NCBI GenBank assembly: GCA_038316355.1
Contig: JBBQAO010000001.1
Span: forward strand, 65,965 to 129,964
Source of the DNA: Ga0077527 sp038316355
Lineage (GTDB): Bacteria; Pseudomonadota; Gammaproteobacteria; Burkholderiales; SG8-41
Length of the DNA: 64,000 nt
Reading direction: 5' to 3'
In this document: positions 23,705 through 33,301 of the stretch, piece by piece
How the letters are laid out: each line of letters starts with the position of its first letter
Position numbering within the stretch: position 1 is the stretch's first letter
Translations under genes and position numbers: made by a program
The notes under the pieces: model-generated
The model's database searches: none
Told to the model about the DNA's origin: nothing
The model's input: the letters and a program-made list of their open reading frames with translations, nothing else

Positions 23705-24808
23705 ATGTCTGACCTCTCCAGCGTCACCGCCTTTCGCAAAACCTCGCCGCAACTGCCCGTACAGTGGTACTTCGACGCCCGGATACACGAGGTCGAGCAA
23801 CGTCTGCTGTTCGCCAACGGCCCCGGTTATGTCGGCCATGAACTGATGACGCCGAACATCGGCGATTACCAGACGCTGGCCTGGCAGGGCAACGCGCAGG
23901 CGCTGGTGCGTAACAGCAATGGCGTGGAGTTGCTGTCGAACATCTGCCGTCATCGCCAGGCAGTGATCCTCAAGGACCGCGGCAATGCCAAAAACATCAT
24001 CTGCCCGCTGCACCGCTGGACCTACGGCCTTGATGGAAAATTGCTCGGTGCACCGCATTTCGCCAAGAACCCCTGCCTTGATCTGGCGCAAACGCCGCTG
24101 ACGCGCTGGAACGGCCTGCTGTTCGCAGGCCGTCGCGATGTGGTGCGGGATCTGGCAAAGATGGGCGTGATGCAGGATCTGGATTTTTCCGGCTATATGC
24201 TCGACCGCGTTGAAGTCGAGGAATACGCCTGCAACTGGAAAACTTTCATCGAGGTCTACCTCGAGGATTACCACGTCGAGCCCTTCCATCCGGGGCTCGG
24301 CCAGTTCGTCAATGTCTCCGACCTGCAATGGGAATTCGGCGACTGGTACAGCGTGCAGACCTGCGGCATCAAGAATCAGCTCGCGCGCCCCGGCAGCGCC
24401 GTCTATCAGCGCTGGCATGAGCAGGTGCTGCGTAAGGGTGCCAACCGGCAACCGGCGCACGGCGCGATCTGGCTGACCTATTTCCCCAACATCATGGTCG
24501 AGTGGTATCCGCATGTGCTGGTGATCAGCGCGATCATTCCGCGCGGCCCCGAGGCCTGCAGCAATATTGTCGAGTTTTATTATCCCGAAGACATCGCATT
24601 GTTCGAACGCGAATTCGTCGAAGCCGAACAGGCGGCGTACCGCGAAACAGCGGTCGAAGACGCGGAGATCATTGCGCGCATGACCGAAGGCCGCCGCGCG
24701 TTATGGCAACAGGGGCGCAGCGAAACCGGCCCGTATCAGACCCCGCTGGAAGACGGCATGGTGCATTTCCATGAATTCCTGCGCCGTGAAGTGGCGCCAC
24801 ACCTCTGA
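23705..24808 (+). CDS. Rieske non-haem iron oxygenase, alpha subunit
   Basis: 367-residue aromatic-ring-hydroxylating-type oxygenase. The Rieske [2Fe-2S] ligands are C-x-H in SNICRHRQAV (about residue 82) and C-x2-H in IICPLHRWTYGLDG (about residue 101). The catalytic domain has 'EVYLEDYHVEPFHPGLGQFV' with the two His of the mononuclear iron site. No beta subunit, ferredoxin or reductase is adjacent, so electron-transfer partners must lie elsewhere. The substrate cannot be predicted; single-component relatives act on carnitine/choline-type amines or aromatics. Confidence 0.9.
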   Translation: MSDLSSVTAFRKTSPQLPVQWYFDARIHEVEQRLLFANGPGYVGHELMTPNIGDYQTLAWQGNAQALVRNSNGVELLSNICRHRQAVILKDRGNAKNIICPLHRWTYGLDGKLLGAPHFAKNPCLDLAQTPLTRWNGLLFAGRRDVVRDLAKMGVMQDLDFSGYMLDRVEVEEYACNWKTFIEVYLEDYHVEPFHPGLGQFVNVSDLQWEFGDWYSVQTCGIKNQLARPGSAVYQRWHEQVLRKGANRQPAHGAIWLTYFPNIMVEWYPHVLVISAIIPRGPEACSNIVEFYYPEDIALFEREFVEAEQAAYRETAVEDAEIIARMTEGRRALWQQGRSETGPYQTPLEDGMVHFHEFLRREVAPHL

Positions 24809-24827
24809 CCGTGTTTATATAAAATAA

Positions 24828-24849
24828 ATTAATAAAAACAAATAGTTAT
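24828..24849 (-). promoter_or_regulatory. AT-rich 22-bp recurring motif, copy D
   Basis: Read on the minus strand: ATAACTATTTGTTTTTATTA plus AT, between the Rieske oxygenase and sulfurtransferase genes. Together with copies A-C it defines the consensus. The neighbouring sulfurtransferase hints at sulfur-related control, but this is speculation. Confidence 0.45.
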
Positions 24850-24987
24850 GAGTTATTCGCGGCGGCCTTGTGCTGCCGTAGCCTTTTCCGGCATTCGATT
24901 AAATTTGCCGTTGTTTTTTCCTGCGCTTGATTTTCAGTCGGCGTTTGTTACCTTTGCCCCCTCCATCCACCCGGCCGGCACGACGTC

Positions 24988-25839
24988 ATGACCCACACTA
25001 CACTCGTCAGCGCTGAACAAACCGCAGCTCATCTCGACGATCCGGGGTGGATCATCTGCGACTGCCGCCACGACCTCGCGAACCACAGCGCCGGTTACAA
25101 GGCCTATCGCGCCGGGCATATTCCCGGCGCGCGTTTCCTGCACCTCGACGTCGACCTGTCGGGTCCGAAGACCGGACTTACCGGCCGCCACCCTCTGCCG
25201 CATCCGGCGACCTTTTGCCTGCGCCTCGGCGCACTCGGCATCAGCAACGACACCCAGATCGTTGCCTACGATGAAACCGGCGGCGTCTATGCATCGCGGC
25301 TGTGGTGGATGCTGCGCTGGGTCGGACACAACAAAGCAGCGGTACTCGACGGCGGCTGGCAGGCGTGGAACAAAGCCGGATTGCCAACAACCGTTGCGCA
25401 ACCGGAGATCAAGCCGACCACCTTTAACGGCAAAGCGCAGACGCAGATCGCCGTCGACAGCGCACACTTGCTGGCCAACCTGCAGGAACGCAAGGCGCTG
25501 GTGCTCGATGCACGCAGCAGCGATCGTTATCGCGGCGAAAATGAAACGCTGGATCCGGTGGCCGGGCACATTCCTGGTGCCGCCAACCGGTTTTTCAAAC
25601 TCAATCTTGATGCCGATGGCCGCTTCAAGACGCCGGCCGCGCTGGAGCAGGAATTCGGCACCATGCTCGACGGCCATGCGCCGCAAGCCATCGTCCACCA
25701 GTGCGGCTCCGGCGTCACCGCCTGCCACAACCTGCTGGCGATGGAAGTAGCCGGGCTCGCCGGCTCCCGGCTGTATCCGGGTTCATGGAGTGAGTGGGTC
25801 AGCGACCGCAGGCGCCCCGTCGCGCGCGGCGACGCCTGA
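24988..25839 (+). CDS. Sulfurtransferase (3-mercaptopyruvate type, two rhodanese domains)
   Basis: 283-residue protein with an inactive N-terminal rhodanese domain (HIPGARFLHLDVDLSGPKTG) and an active C-terminal one ('AGHIPGAANRFFKLNLDADG', 'HQCGSGVTACHNLLAME'). The active-site loop C-G-S-G-V-T is typical of 3-mercaptopyruvate sulfurtransferases, while thiosulfate rhodaneses usually carry C-R-x-G-V-T. It moves sulfane sulfur to thiols or cyanide in the cytoplasm. Monocistronic start with a 178-base gap upstream holding the AT-rich motif. Confidence 0.92.
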   Translation: MTHTTLVSAEQTAAHLDDPGWIICDCRHDLANHSAGYKAYRAGHIPGARFLHLDVDLSGPKTGLTGRHPLPHPATFCLRLGALGISNDTQIVAYDETGGVYASRLWWMLRWVGHNKAAVLDGGWQAWNKAGLPTTVAQPEIKPTTFNGKAQTQIAVDSAHLLANLQERKALVLDARSSDRYRGENETLDPVAGHIPGAANRFFKLNLDADGRFKTPAALEQEFGTMLDGHAPQAIVHQCGSGVTACHNLLAMEVAGLAGSRLYPGSWSEWVSDRRRPVARGDA

Positions 25840-25861
25840 TCGCAGCGTCAGGGCACAGCGC

Positions 25862-26239
25862 TTGAAACTGCTGCTCGCAGATTCAATTCTTGTTGTTCAT
25901 TTTGCGTTTGTGCTGTTTGTCGTACTCAGCCTGCCGCTGATCTGGATCGGTGCGATTGCCGACTGGCACTGGACCCGCAATTTCCGTTATCGCGTCGCGC
26001 ATCTGGCAGCAATTCTGTTCGTCAGCGCCGAGGCCGCCGCTGGCGTCTGGTGTCCGCTGACGTTGTGGGAGGACGCACTGCGCGGCGTAACCGCGGATAA
26101 AAGTTTCATTGCGCGCTGGATCCATCAGGTGATGTTCTACAGCCTTCCCGAGTGGGCCTTCACTGCTGCCTACGTCGCGTTCACACTCGCCGTCGCAGCG
26201 ACGTTCTGGATCGTCCCACCAGACCGCGTGCGAAAGTAG
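25862..26239 (+). CDS. DUF2784 membrane protein
   Basis: About 125 residues from a TTG at 25862, which puts the first hydrophobic segment at the N terminus. Four membrane segments, with 'VVHFAFVLFVVLSLPLIWIG', 'FRYRVAHLAAILFVSAEAAAG', 'CPLTLWED' and 'FYSLPEWAFTAAYVAFTLAVA', match the DUF2784 family of small inner-membrane proteins of unknown function. An earlier GTG start at 25790 inside the sulfurtransferase gene is possible but unlikely. Convergent with the giant adhesin gene. Confidence 0.8.
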   Translation: MKLLLADSILVVHFAFVLFVVLSLPLIWIGAIADWHWTRNFRYRVAHLAAILFVSAEAAAGVWCPLTLWEDALRGVTADKSFIARWIHQVMFYSLPEWAFTAAYVAFTLAVAATFWIVPPDRVRK

Positions 26240-26268
26240 AAAAAGAAAAGGGGCGCCATTTTCGCCCC
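26238..26268 (-). terminator. Rho-independent terminator of the adhesin gene
   Basis: On the minus strand GGGGCG-AAAATGG-CGCCCC is followed by TTTTCTTTTTCTAC, 35 bases beyond the adhesin stop codon. It overlaps the end of the DUF2784 gene on the other strand. Confidence 0.7.
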
Positions 26269-26302
26269 GCACTCTCCGCGCTTCGCGCCTGGATCCCAGA
26301 CC

Positions 26303-29300
26303 CTAGCGACAGCTCTGGGTCTCTTTCTTCTTTTCTTCCTCGTCCCTCTTCGCCTGATTCGAAGACTCGCCTAAATCGTTGAGGTCCCTGATGATGTTGA
26401 AGGCGATGCTCGTCTGGTCCGTAGGCACTTCAATGGAGACTTCCAGGAACATCGGGGGCAGCGCACCGGCTATTCCGCCGCTGATCAGCACCTTGTCCGC
26501 AGCGGAAACGCTGATGTTCTGCAGCTTCATCGGCAACACGTTGTTGAACGCGAAGTCGCTGCCCGACCCCGACGCGCTGCCGGACAGGAATCCCGACACG
26601 GAATTGGCTTCGATCAGACTGACGCCACCACTGGAGGAGGTGAGTTGCAGCGCGCCGCCTGCGGGATCGCTCAGCGTGATGACCGCGCCGGGGCTTTGGA
26701 TGATGGCGCCTCCCGAGATGAGCCGCAACTGGTCCAGCGTAGCCGACGTGAAAGGCGCGCTGACGGTGAGCGGCCCCGCGCTGCTGTTGCCGATGGTAAG
26801 CACGTCCGTGTCGATCAACGCCAGCTCGACAGCTGTCAGGCTCAATGCACCGGCTGTTTCCGTGCCGACGTTAACCGGCAATCCGGAAGTGCCCGGCTGC
26901 AGCGTCACTGACGAGCCGGTGGTCACCAGCGGCGCAGCGATGTTGAGGTTGTCGGCCGTCAGCGTGATGTTGCTGAATGCCGTGACCTGCGCGCCGATGT
27001 TGATCGTCCCGCCCGCACCCGCATTCATGCCGACGTTCGAGTTTGGCGACGCAAACGTTGCGTTCACGTTGATCGTCGAGCCCGGCTGCGCCACCAGATT
27101 GAAATTGCCGGACCCGCGATCAACGGGGGCTGAAACGGTGACCGAGCCCGAGGTGGTCTGCCCGATGTTCAGCGTCGATGCCGAGATCATGTCGATTTCG
27201 GCATCGCTGACGCCAAAGATGCCGCCGGGCTTGGAGCCGACGTTGATCGCCGCTCCGGCGACCCGCGGTGCAAGCGTGACCGTGGAACCCGAAACCGCCT
27301 GATTGATTGCGATGGTGTCGCCCTTCAGCGTCACGTTGCTGCCCGAGATGCCACTCTGGCCATCGACGCTGCCGATACTCAGCAATCCATTGTTTGTAAA
27401 AGAGAAATTTCCGCCAAACCCGGCCACGATTCCGACGTTGTTGGCTTCAGTCAGTGTTACTGTGCTGAACGATTGCAACCCCAGGTTGCCCGTCGAGATC
27501 GTCGATCCCGCGGTCTGACTGATCCCGTTGTTGGCGACAAGCGTCAATGCACCGACAGATCCGGGATTGATCGGCGCCGCGACGCTGATCGAAGTCGTGG
27601 ACATGAAATCTCCGAGATGCAGGGCGCCTGAGGTCGAGAACTGGTTGATCTCTGTGCTCGACAACACCAGGCCGGAACCGGTGGTCGGGCCCAGCGTCAT
27701 ACTGGTGAAGCCGCTCGGCGCGGCAACGATCATGCCGCCACCGGTGCTCGATACGGTGTTCGCTATATCCATCGTATTCGCGAGCAGCGTGACGTCGCCC
27801 GGCGCGGTCAGCGTACCATTGACGTTAAGCGTATCGGCCTGGAGCGTGAGCGCCGGGACAGTCACCGTGACCGGATTGCTCACGATAATGGTGCCGCCAA
27901 CAAACGTCAGCCGGTTTGATGCCGAGATCAGCCCGATCGAGGCTGTGTCCAGCCCGAGAAACGTGCCCGAACCGAGTGTGCCGAGATCGACCGTGCGGCT
28001 CGTGTTGACAGTACCGAGAGTTACATTTGCACCCGACACGGCGCCGGCGATGGCGATGTCGTCAGCCGTCAGCCAGAGATCGCCGGTGGTGGCGAGTGGG
28101 GCATTAACGTTTATTACCCCGCCAATACTCGTGTTAAGAATCGCGGACGTGGCGCCGAGATTCGTGGGAGTGTTGACCGTGATTGATGGCGGAGTTCCAT
28201 TGCCGAAGTAAACAAATGGCGTCGACAGCGCCGCAAGGTCCGTGCTGTCAAGCCCCAGGGTATTGGTGGTGGAAACCACATCCGGGCCTCCGAGATTCAT
28301 TACCGTGGTCCCATTACGCGGCGCCAGAACAATCTGGGAACCTGAACTCACCGTGGCCGGCCCCGCACTGAATGTCATCGAATCCGCGGTAGCCACGATC
28401 TGCCCGAAACTGCTGGACACCGGTGCCGCGACGTTCAACGTGCTGGTGGTCAGCGTCAGGTTGCCCGGTACCGTCAGCGCGCTGTTGACGTTGATGGCAA
28501 AACCCGGGGCGTTGGCGATCACAAGATTATCGAAGGAGCTACCCGTTATCGGCGCGGTCACCGTGACATTGCTGGCGGTAATTGCCGAATCTCCCAGCGT
28601 CAGCGTAGTCGCGTATACGTTGCCCAGCTCCGCGTCCGTCAGTCCCAGCGTGCCACCGGGCTTGGTGCCGAGGCTCATCGGGCCGTACGACACGATATAC
28701 ACCTGCTGCCCCTCGATGAAACTGCCGATATTGAGTTCATTGCTGGTGATCTCGGCAAAGCTGCTGCTCGCCTGCACCCCGCTCAAGCCGTCCACCGTGC
28801 CGACCGTGAGCGGACTGGCGCCGCCATGCTGGATGGACACGTAGCTGTTGGTGGACCGCAGTGCAACAGTGCCGATATCGTTGACCTCGCCAAACGTGAT
28901 GGCGTTGCCGGCGCGAACCGCCAGGTTCGGCACCGTGACAAAGGCGCTCGTGGTCTGGCTGACGCTGCCGTTCGCGGTTTGCAGGCTCAACGTGGTGGCG
29001 CCGGCCGGCGAGATCGGTGCCGTGACCTGGATATTGAAAGACTTGCTGGAATCCAGATCGCCGATGCGCAGCGTACCCGAGCCGGGATAGAAAAAGTCGA
29101 GTTCTGCCGTCGTCAGACCCAGTTGCCCGCCCGGCTTGGTGCCGAGCGCAATCGACGTAACCGGATTGAGAGTCGTAAGGTTGATGTCGCCGCCGCCAGT
29201 TACCGAGTCGTTCACGTTCATCGCATCGGCTTTGAAATGTATGACGCCCGCCGAAGTATTGGTGACCGTTTCGTTGATGTGCAGGACTCCGTTGGTGGTG

Positions 29301-32300
29301 AGATGGAGGTCGCCGATGGTGGAGAACACCACCGGCGCACTGACAGTCAGATCGCCGGCGCTCTCATCACCAACATGCAACGGCCCACTCGATGCGGTGA
29401 TCATCCCGAGCTCCGACGCGTCAAGCCCCAGCGTGCCGCCAGTCTTGGTCCCGAGGTCAATGGGCCGGCCCGAGGTGTTCGTTGTGATGGCGATGCCGCC
29501 GAAGCCGGCCGCGCTTACGGCCGCGTTGAAGGTCATCACATCGGCCGTCAGGGACAGATTATTGGTCGCGCCGAGCGCGCTGTTCACGGTGATGCCGGTT
29601 GCCGTGTCGCCGGAGCGGAGCCCGAACCTGTTGATTGAGCCGGGAGCCGTCATTGCAGCGTTGACCGAGACCGGCCCGGTGTTGACATCCCCCAATATGA
29701 ATGAGTCCGCGCTCACGTTCAAGATTTCCGACGGACGGAACTCCAGGTTGGCCACGTTCTTCGGCACCGGCAGTTCCGCGATGACATTGAGCGCCCGGCC
29801 GGCCGTGACCGGGGCGATCGCGAGCACGCTCGACGATGAGACGACCGGCGCACTGATGTCTGCCTGGTCAGCCTGCAGCGTGAGCGTGCCGGCGTAGATG
29901 TTCGCAAGATCAGCGGCTGAGATGCCGAGCACCCCGGTCGCGTCCGCGCCACCGAGATCAAGGCGAACGGTGGCGGGGTTGCGTGGTGTAATCGTCACCG
30001 AGTCGAACTGCATGTACGACGCCACATCAAGGTTGTCGGCCACGATCGTCGCACTGGTCGGCGTGGCTCCGAAGCTGTTGACGTTGTAGACGCCGGAGAT
30101 TCCGCCCACCGTACCTATCGTGAGCGGGACCGCGTTCGAGAACGTGAAAGTATTGCCCGAGCAGCACAGGCTCGCGGCCAGCGTGCCGACGACATTGGCT
30201 TCCGGCAGGTTCACGTCGCCGTAAACATCGAACGCCAGATTCGGAATGGTGATTGTCGCGCCGGCCGCCTGCCCCATCGAGTCGCCGCTGGCCAGAACGA
30301 GAACCTGCGTGCCGGTGGGCGCGATCGGCCCCTGAACAGTGAGCGCGCCCGAGCTGGTTGAGCCAATGCGCAGCGGGTTTGTAGCGCCGGTCACCAGGTT
30401 ATTGAGTTCTGCCGAAGTAAAGTCAAGCGACGAGGGGCCGTCCGAAACAACGCCGAGGTTGACCGGCCGCAAATACGACTGCGTGAAAATCTCAATATCG
30501 GTCGCGCTGGTCACCAGCGCATTCACGTTGATCGTATCGGTGCCGAAAACCACACGCTGCGCGTTGACCGTCCCGTCCAGCGTGATAGTCGGGGCATTTA
30601 CATCCAGCTGAACCGCGGTAGTGAAACTTGCACCCGCATCGACTGTAAACGAGGTGTTGGCGTCAATGGATACCGAAGACGATCCGACAGTAATCGGAGC
30701 ACTGACGGTGATCGCCCCGGCCGAAAAACCCCCGAAGCTCTTGGGGCCACTGGTCGCCAGGTTGTCCAGTTCCGCCTGCGTGAGCGACAGCGATCCCGCC
30801 GTGTTGGTACCGAGGTCCATCGGACGGCCGAAAGTGGTGGGCTGCACGGACACCAAGCCGCCGCCAGCATTGATCATCGCCTGAATATCCATATTGTCGG
30901 CATAGAGCTCGGCACCGGCAACGGTCACCGGAGCCGTCACCGTGAATACGCTGTCCGCGCCCCCGGCGTATACGTCGAGGAATCCACCACTCATCGGTGA
31001 GTTTACGTTGATCGGTCCGCTGGATGAATCCAGCGATATGCTGCTGCCACTGTTCACCGTCGCGTTGATGTTGACGCCGGTCGACCCGCTGGCCGAGAAC
31101 GAGGTCCCGCTCATGACCGGGGCCACGACGTTGACCGTACCACTGGAAGACGACAGAAACATGCTGCTGCCGCTCGTGACCGGCGCATTGATATTCACGC
31201 CGGTGGAACCGCTTGCCTGGATAAACGAGCCGGACAAAATATTTGCGCCAACGTTGACCATGTTGGCATTCGATGAGAGCGAAACGCTACCGCCGCTGCC
31301 GGTGCCGATCGTGCGGCGTGCATCGATGACGGCGTTGATTGCGGTCAAGTCCTGACCCGATATATTGATGCTGCCACCATTAGTAACGATCCCGCCGCCA
31401 CCAACCGTAACCCCGCCGCCACCCGAAAAATCGCTGTTGGCCGTCAGTGTCACGCCTAGACGATCTCCGGTGGACGTGATGCTGCCGCCAGGCCCGATCA
31501 CGATGTTGTTGTGCGCCTGCATCGTGAGGCTGGTGGTACCGACGCCGGTGGCCGTCTTTACGATCGGTGCTGAAATCGTGATGTTGCCCTGCTGCGCGCC
31601 GGCGGCCAGTCCCTGACTCGTGGTGGTCAGAATCACGTTGCTGCCGAAATCGAGCTGCAGGTTAATGAGATTCGCACCTATACGTGAGGTCTCGCCAAGA
31701 GTGGAGAAAAATGGCTGCGCGATATTGTTGGTGATTTCCGATCCCGCGACGATCTCCAGATCGTTCGGATCGAGCAGCCAGGTGCCGCCCAGGCCTTGGG
31801 GAGCACGCACGTCCGGCGCGCGTGTCACCTCCAGGCCCACCTTGCCCGAGGTCTCGACAAAGCCGCCGTTGCCGGACAGCGCCCCGCCGCGGGCGCTGAT
31901 GCCGCCATAGACGCGCGTCGTGTCGTCCGCCCAGACGATGACCTTGCCGCCGTCGCCCTGCGTGACAGCGTCAGCCTTGATCGTGGCATCCTGCCCGACA
32001 TAGGTACGGAACGCATTCTGCACCTCCGGGCTCTTGCCCTGATAGTCGCCACCGATGAGCACCGTACCCCCGCCGGTATCGCCGGAAGCATCGATATGCG
32101 CCGCGTCGATCAGCCCGACTTTGTTGCCGAGCACATGCACCGTGCCGCCAGCACCTGTCGCGCCTTGGGCTGCAATCGTGCCGGACACCAACGTGGTATC
32201 GCCGGACTGGATTTCAACCGTGCCGCCGATGGTACCGCTGGCCAAGATCTGGCTGCCCGCCTCCAGCGTGGAGTTCTTTGTGGCTTTAAGCACAATGCGG

Positions 32301-33127
32301 CCGCCTTCGACGACCGCGCTGTCGGCACGCAAGGTGCTGCTGTTGTTGATCAACCCGGCATAGATGCCGATACGTCCGGCTTCGGCTGTGATGGTGCCGA
32401 GGTTGCGCGCTTCGTTGTCCGGCGCGACGATCTCCACCCGCAGGTTCGGCGTGCCGGGGTTGACCAGTTCCACGCTGTTGCCTGCAGCCAGCACCACTTC
32501 GCCGCCGGGGCTGGTGATCAGGCCGTTGTTGGTGACCGCATTGCCGATCAGATGGACGCTGCCGCCGGTGATGCTGCCGTGATTCACCACGCCGCCGGCA
32601 CCGGCACCGTCGGTGAAACGCATGCGATTGTTCAGGAAGTCGTCATTGCTCAGGTTAAGCGTTGAGGCGACCAGTCCGCCAACATTGATTTGCGATCCCG
32701 AGCCAAAGACAATTCCATTGGGATTGAGCAGAAATACGCGTCCGCCGATGGCACCGGTATCCGAACCAATCCGGGATTCGAGCGTCCCGAGAATATTCGA
32801 CGGATTGGCGCCTGGCGCAACACGGTTCAATATCGCCGACAGTGCGGAAGGCTGGATGAAACGCGTCAGCTCCCCAACCGATATCGAGAAACTGCCCCAG
32901 TTGATGATCGTCTGCGGTGTCAGCGTCTGGACATTCAGAATACCCGCTGCAGGGCTGCTGATCGTCGCCGCGCCATGCACCACCGCTCCACCCTTGGGAT
33001 TGGCCAGCGCCACCTCGCCCGAAAAACAGGCGGCGACGGCAAGTGCGGCCGGCGTCAAGGAGGCGAATAAAGAGAAAAGCCGCACTCTCTCTTTTCGTAC
33101 GATCCTGCCACGCAAAGTTGTAACCAT
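26303..33127 (-). CDS. Giant two-partner-secretion (FHA/HMW-type) repeat adhesin
   Basis: About 2,274 residues from an ATG at 33127 with GGGGAA upstream. The long basic signal region (VRLFSLFASLTPAALAVAAC) is followed by a filamentous-haemagglutinin N-terminal TPS domain: 'GAATISSPAAGILNVQTLTPQTIINWGSFSI' and the diagnostic VFLLNPNGIVFGSGSQINVG. Residues from about 500 on are long beta-helical repeats built around 'GTKPGGTLGLTDAELG...LTIG...SGSVTVSAPV', each roughly 100-120 residues. The C terminus is short and charged (DEEEKKKETQSCR), with one penultimate Cys. It should be exported by a TpsB/FhaC-type pore, but none is encoded in the window. A surface adhesin or biofilm factor is the likely role. 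Confidence 0.92.
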   Translation of the reverse strand: MVTTLRGRIVRKERVRLFSLFASLTPAALAVAACFSGEVALANPKGGAVVHGAATISSPAAGILNVQTLTPQTIINWGSFSISVGELTRFIQPSALSAILNRVAPGANPSNILGTLESRIGSDTGAIGGRVFLLNPNGIVFGSGSQINVGGLVASTLNLSNDDFLNNRMRFTDGAGAGGVVNHGSITGGSVHLIGNAVTNNGLITSPGGEVVLAAGNSVELVNPGTPNLRVEIVAPDNEARNLGTITAEAGRIGIYAGLINNSSTLRADSAVVEGGRIVLKATKNSTLEAGSQILASGTIGGTVEIQSGDTTLVSGTIAAQGATGAGGTVHVLGNKVGLIDAAHIDASGDTGGGTVLIGGDYQGKSPEVQNAFRTYVGQDATIKADAVTQGDGGKVIVWADDTTRVYGGISARGGALSGNGGFVETSGKVGLEVTRAPDVRAPQGLGGTWLLDPNDLEIVAGSEITNNIAQPFFSTLGETSRIGANLINLQLDFGSNVILTTTSQGLAAGAQQGNITISAPIVKTATGVGTTSLTMQAHNNIVIGPGGSITSTGDRLGVTLTANSDFSGGGGVTVGGGGIVTNGGSINISGQDLTAINAVIDARRTIGTGSGGSVSLSSNANMVNVGANILSGSFIQASGSTGVNINAPVTSGSSMFLSSSSGTVNVVAPVMSGTSFSASGSTGVNINATVNSGSSISLDSSSGPINVNSPMSGGFLDVYAGGADSVFTVTAPVTVAGAELYADNMDIQAMINAGGGLVSVQPTTFGRPMDLGTNTAGSLSLTQAELDNLATSGPKSFGGFSAGAITVSAPITVGSSSVSIDANTSFTVDAGASFTTAVQLDVNAPTITLDGTVNAQRVVFGTDTINVNALVTSATDIEIFTQSYLRPVNLGVVSDGPSSLDFTSAELNNLVTGATNPLRIGSTSSGALTVQGPIAPTGTQVLVLASGDSMGQAAGATITIPNLAFDVYGDVNLPEANVVGTLAASLCCSGNTFTFSNAVPLTIGTVGGISGVYNVNSFGATPTSATIVADNLDVASYMQFDSVTITPRNPATVRLDLGGADATGVLGISAADLANIYAGTLTLQADQADISAPVVSSSSVLAIAPVTAGRALNVIAELPVPKNVANLEFRPSEILNVSADSFILGDVNTGPVSVNAAMTAPGSINRFGLRSGDTATGITVNSALGATNNLSLTADVMTFNAAVSAAGFGGIAITTNTSGRPIDLGTKTGGTLGLDASELGMITASSGPLHVGDESAGDLTVSAPVVFSTIGDLHLTTNGVLHINETVTNTSAGVIHFKADAMNVNDSVTGGGDINLTTLNPVTSIALGTKPGGQLGLTTAELDFFYPGSGTLRIGDLDSSKSFNIQVTAPISPAGATTLSLQTANGSVSQTTSAFVTVPNLAVRAGNAITFGEVNDIGTVALRSTNSYVSIQHGGASPLTVGTVDGLSGVQASSSFAEITSNELNIGSFIEGQQVYIVSYGPMSLGTKPGGTLGLTDAELGNVYATTLTLGDSAITASNVTVTAPITGSSFDNLVIANAPGFAINVNSALTVPGNLTLTTSTLNVAAPVSSSFGQIVATADSMTFSAGPATVSSGSQIVLAPRNGTTVMNLGGPDVVSTTNTLGLDSTDLAALSTPFVYFGNGTPPSITVNTPTNLGATSAILNTSIGGVINVNAPLATTGDLWLTADDIAIAGAVSGANVTLGTVNTSRTVDLGTLGSGTFLGLDTASIGLISASNRLTFVGGTIIVSNPVTVTVPALTLQADTLNVNGTLTAPGDVTLLANTMDIANTVSSTGGGMIVAAPSGFTSMTLGPTTGSGLVLSSTEINQFSTSGALHLGDFMSTTSISVAAPINPGSVGALTLVANNGISQTAGSTISTGNLGLQSFSTVTLTEANNVGIVAGFGGNFSFTNNGLLSIGSVDGQSGISGSNVTLKGDTIAINQAVSGSTVTLAPRVAGAAINVGSKPGGIFGVSDAEIDMISASTLNIGQTTSGSVTVSAPVDRGSGNFNLVAQPGSTINVNATFASPNSNVGMNAGAGGTINIGAQVTAFSNITLTADNLNIAAPLVTTGSSVTLQPGTSGLPVNVGTETAGALSLTAVELALIDTDVLTIGNSSAGPLTVSAPFTSATLDQLRLISGGAIIQSPGAVITLSDPAGGALQLTSSSGGVSLIEANSVSGFLSGSASGSGSDFAFNNVLPMKLQNISVSAADKVLISGGIAGALPPMFLEVSIEVPTDQTSIAFNIIRDLNDLGESSNQAKRDEEEKKKETQSCR

Positions 33128-33259
33128 GGTTTCCCCTTCGCTGCTGAACAGCGACCGCGCTCCCGCACTTGGCAACCAGCCGCTTCGTTGCCGAGTACCA
33201 GTGTATCAGTCCTCCGCGAGAACTTGACCAGAATGCCGCTGATATTACAGGCAAATACA

Positions 33260-33279
33260 AAGGGCGCCGAAGCGCCCTT
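33260..33279 (-). terminator. Terminator after fccB
   Basis: Perfect 8-bp stem AAGGGCGC-loop-GCGCCCTT with a TTCG tetraloop on the minus strand, 22 bases after the fccB stop, followed by TGTATTTG. On the plus strand it is followed by GTTTT. It separates fccB from the adhesin gene. Confidence 0.75.
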
Positions 33280-33301
33280 GTTTTACAACAAAAACAACTA
33301 T

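Noticed and set aside
26379..32665. Many long plus-strand frames opposite the giant adhesin
   Set aside because: They are mirror frames of a repetitive GC-rich gene; the minus-strand TPS domain and repeats decide the strand.
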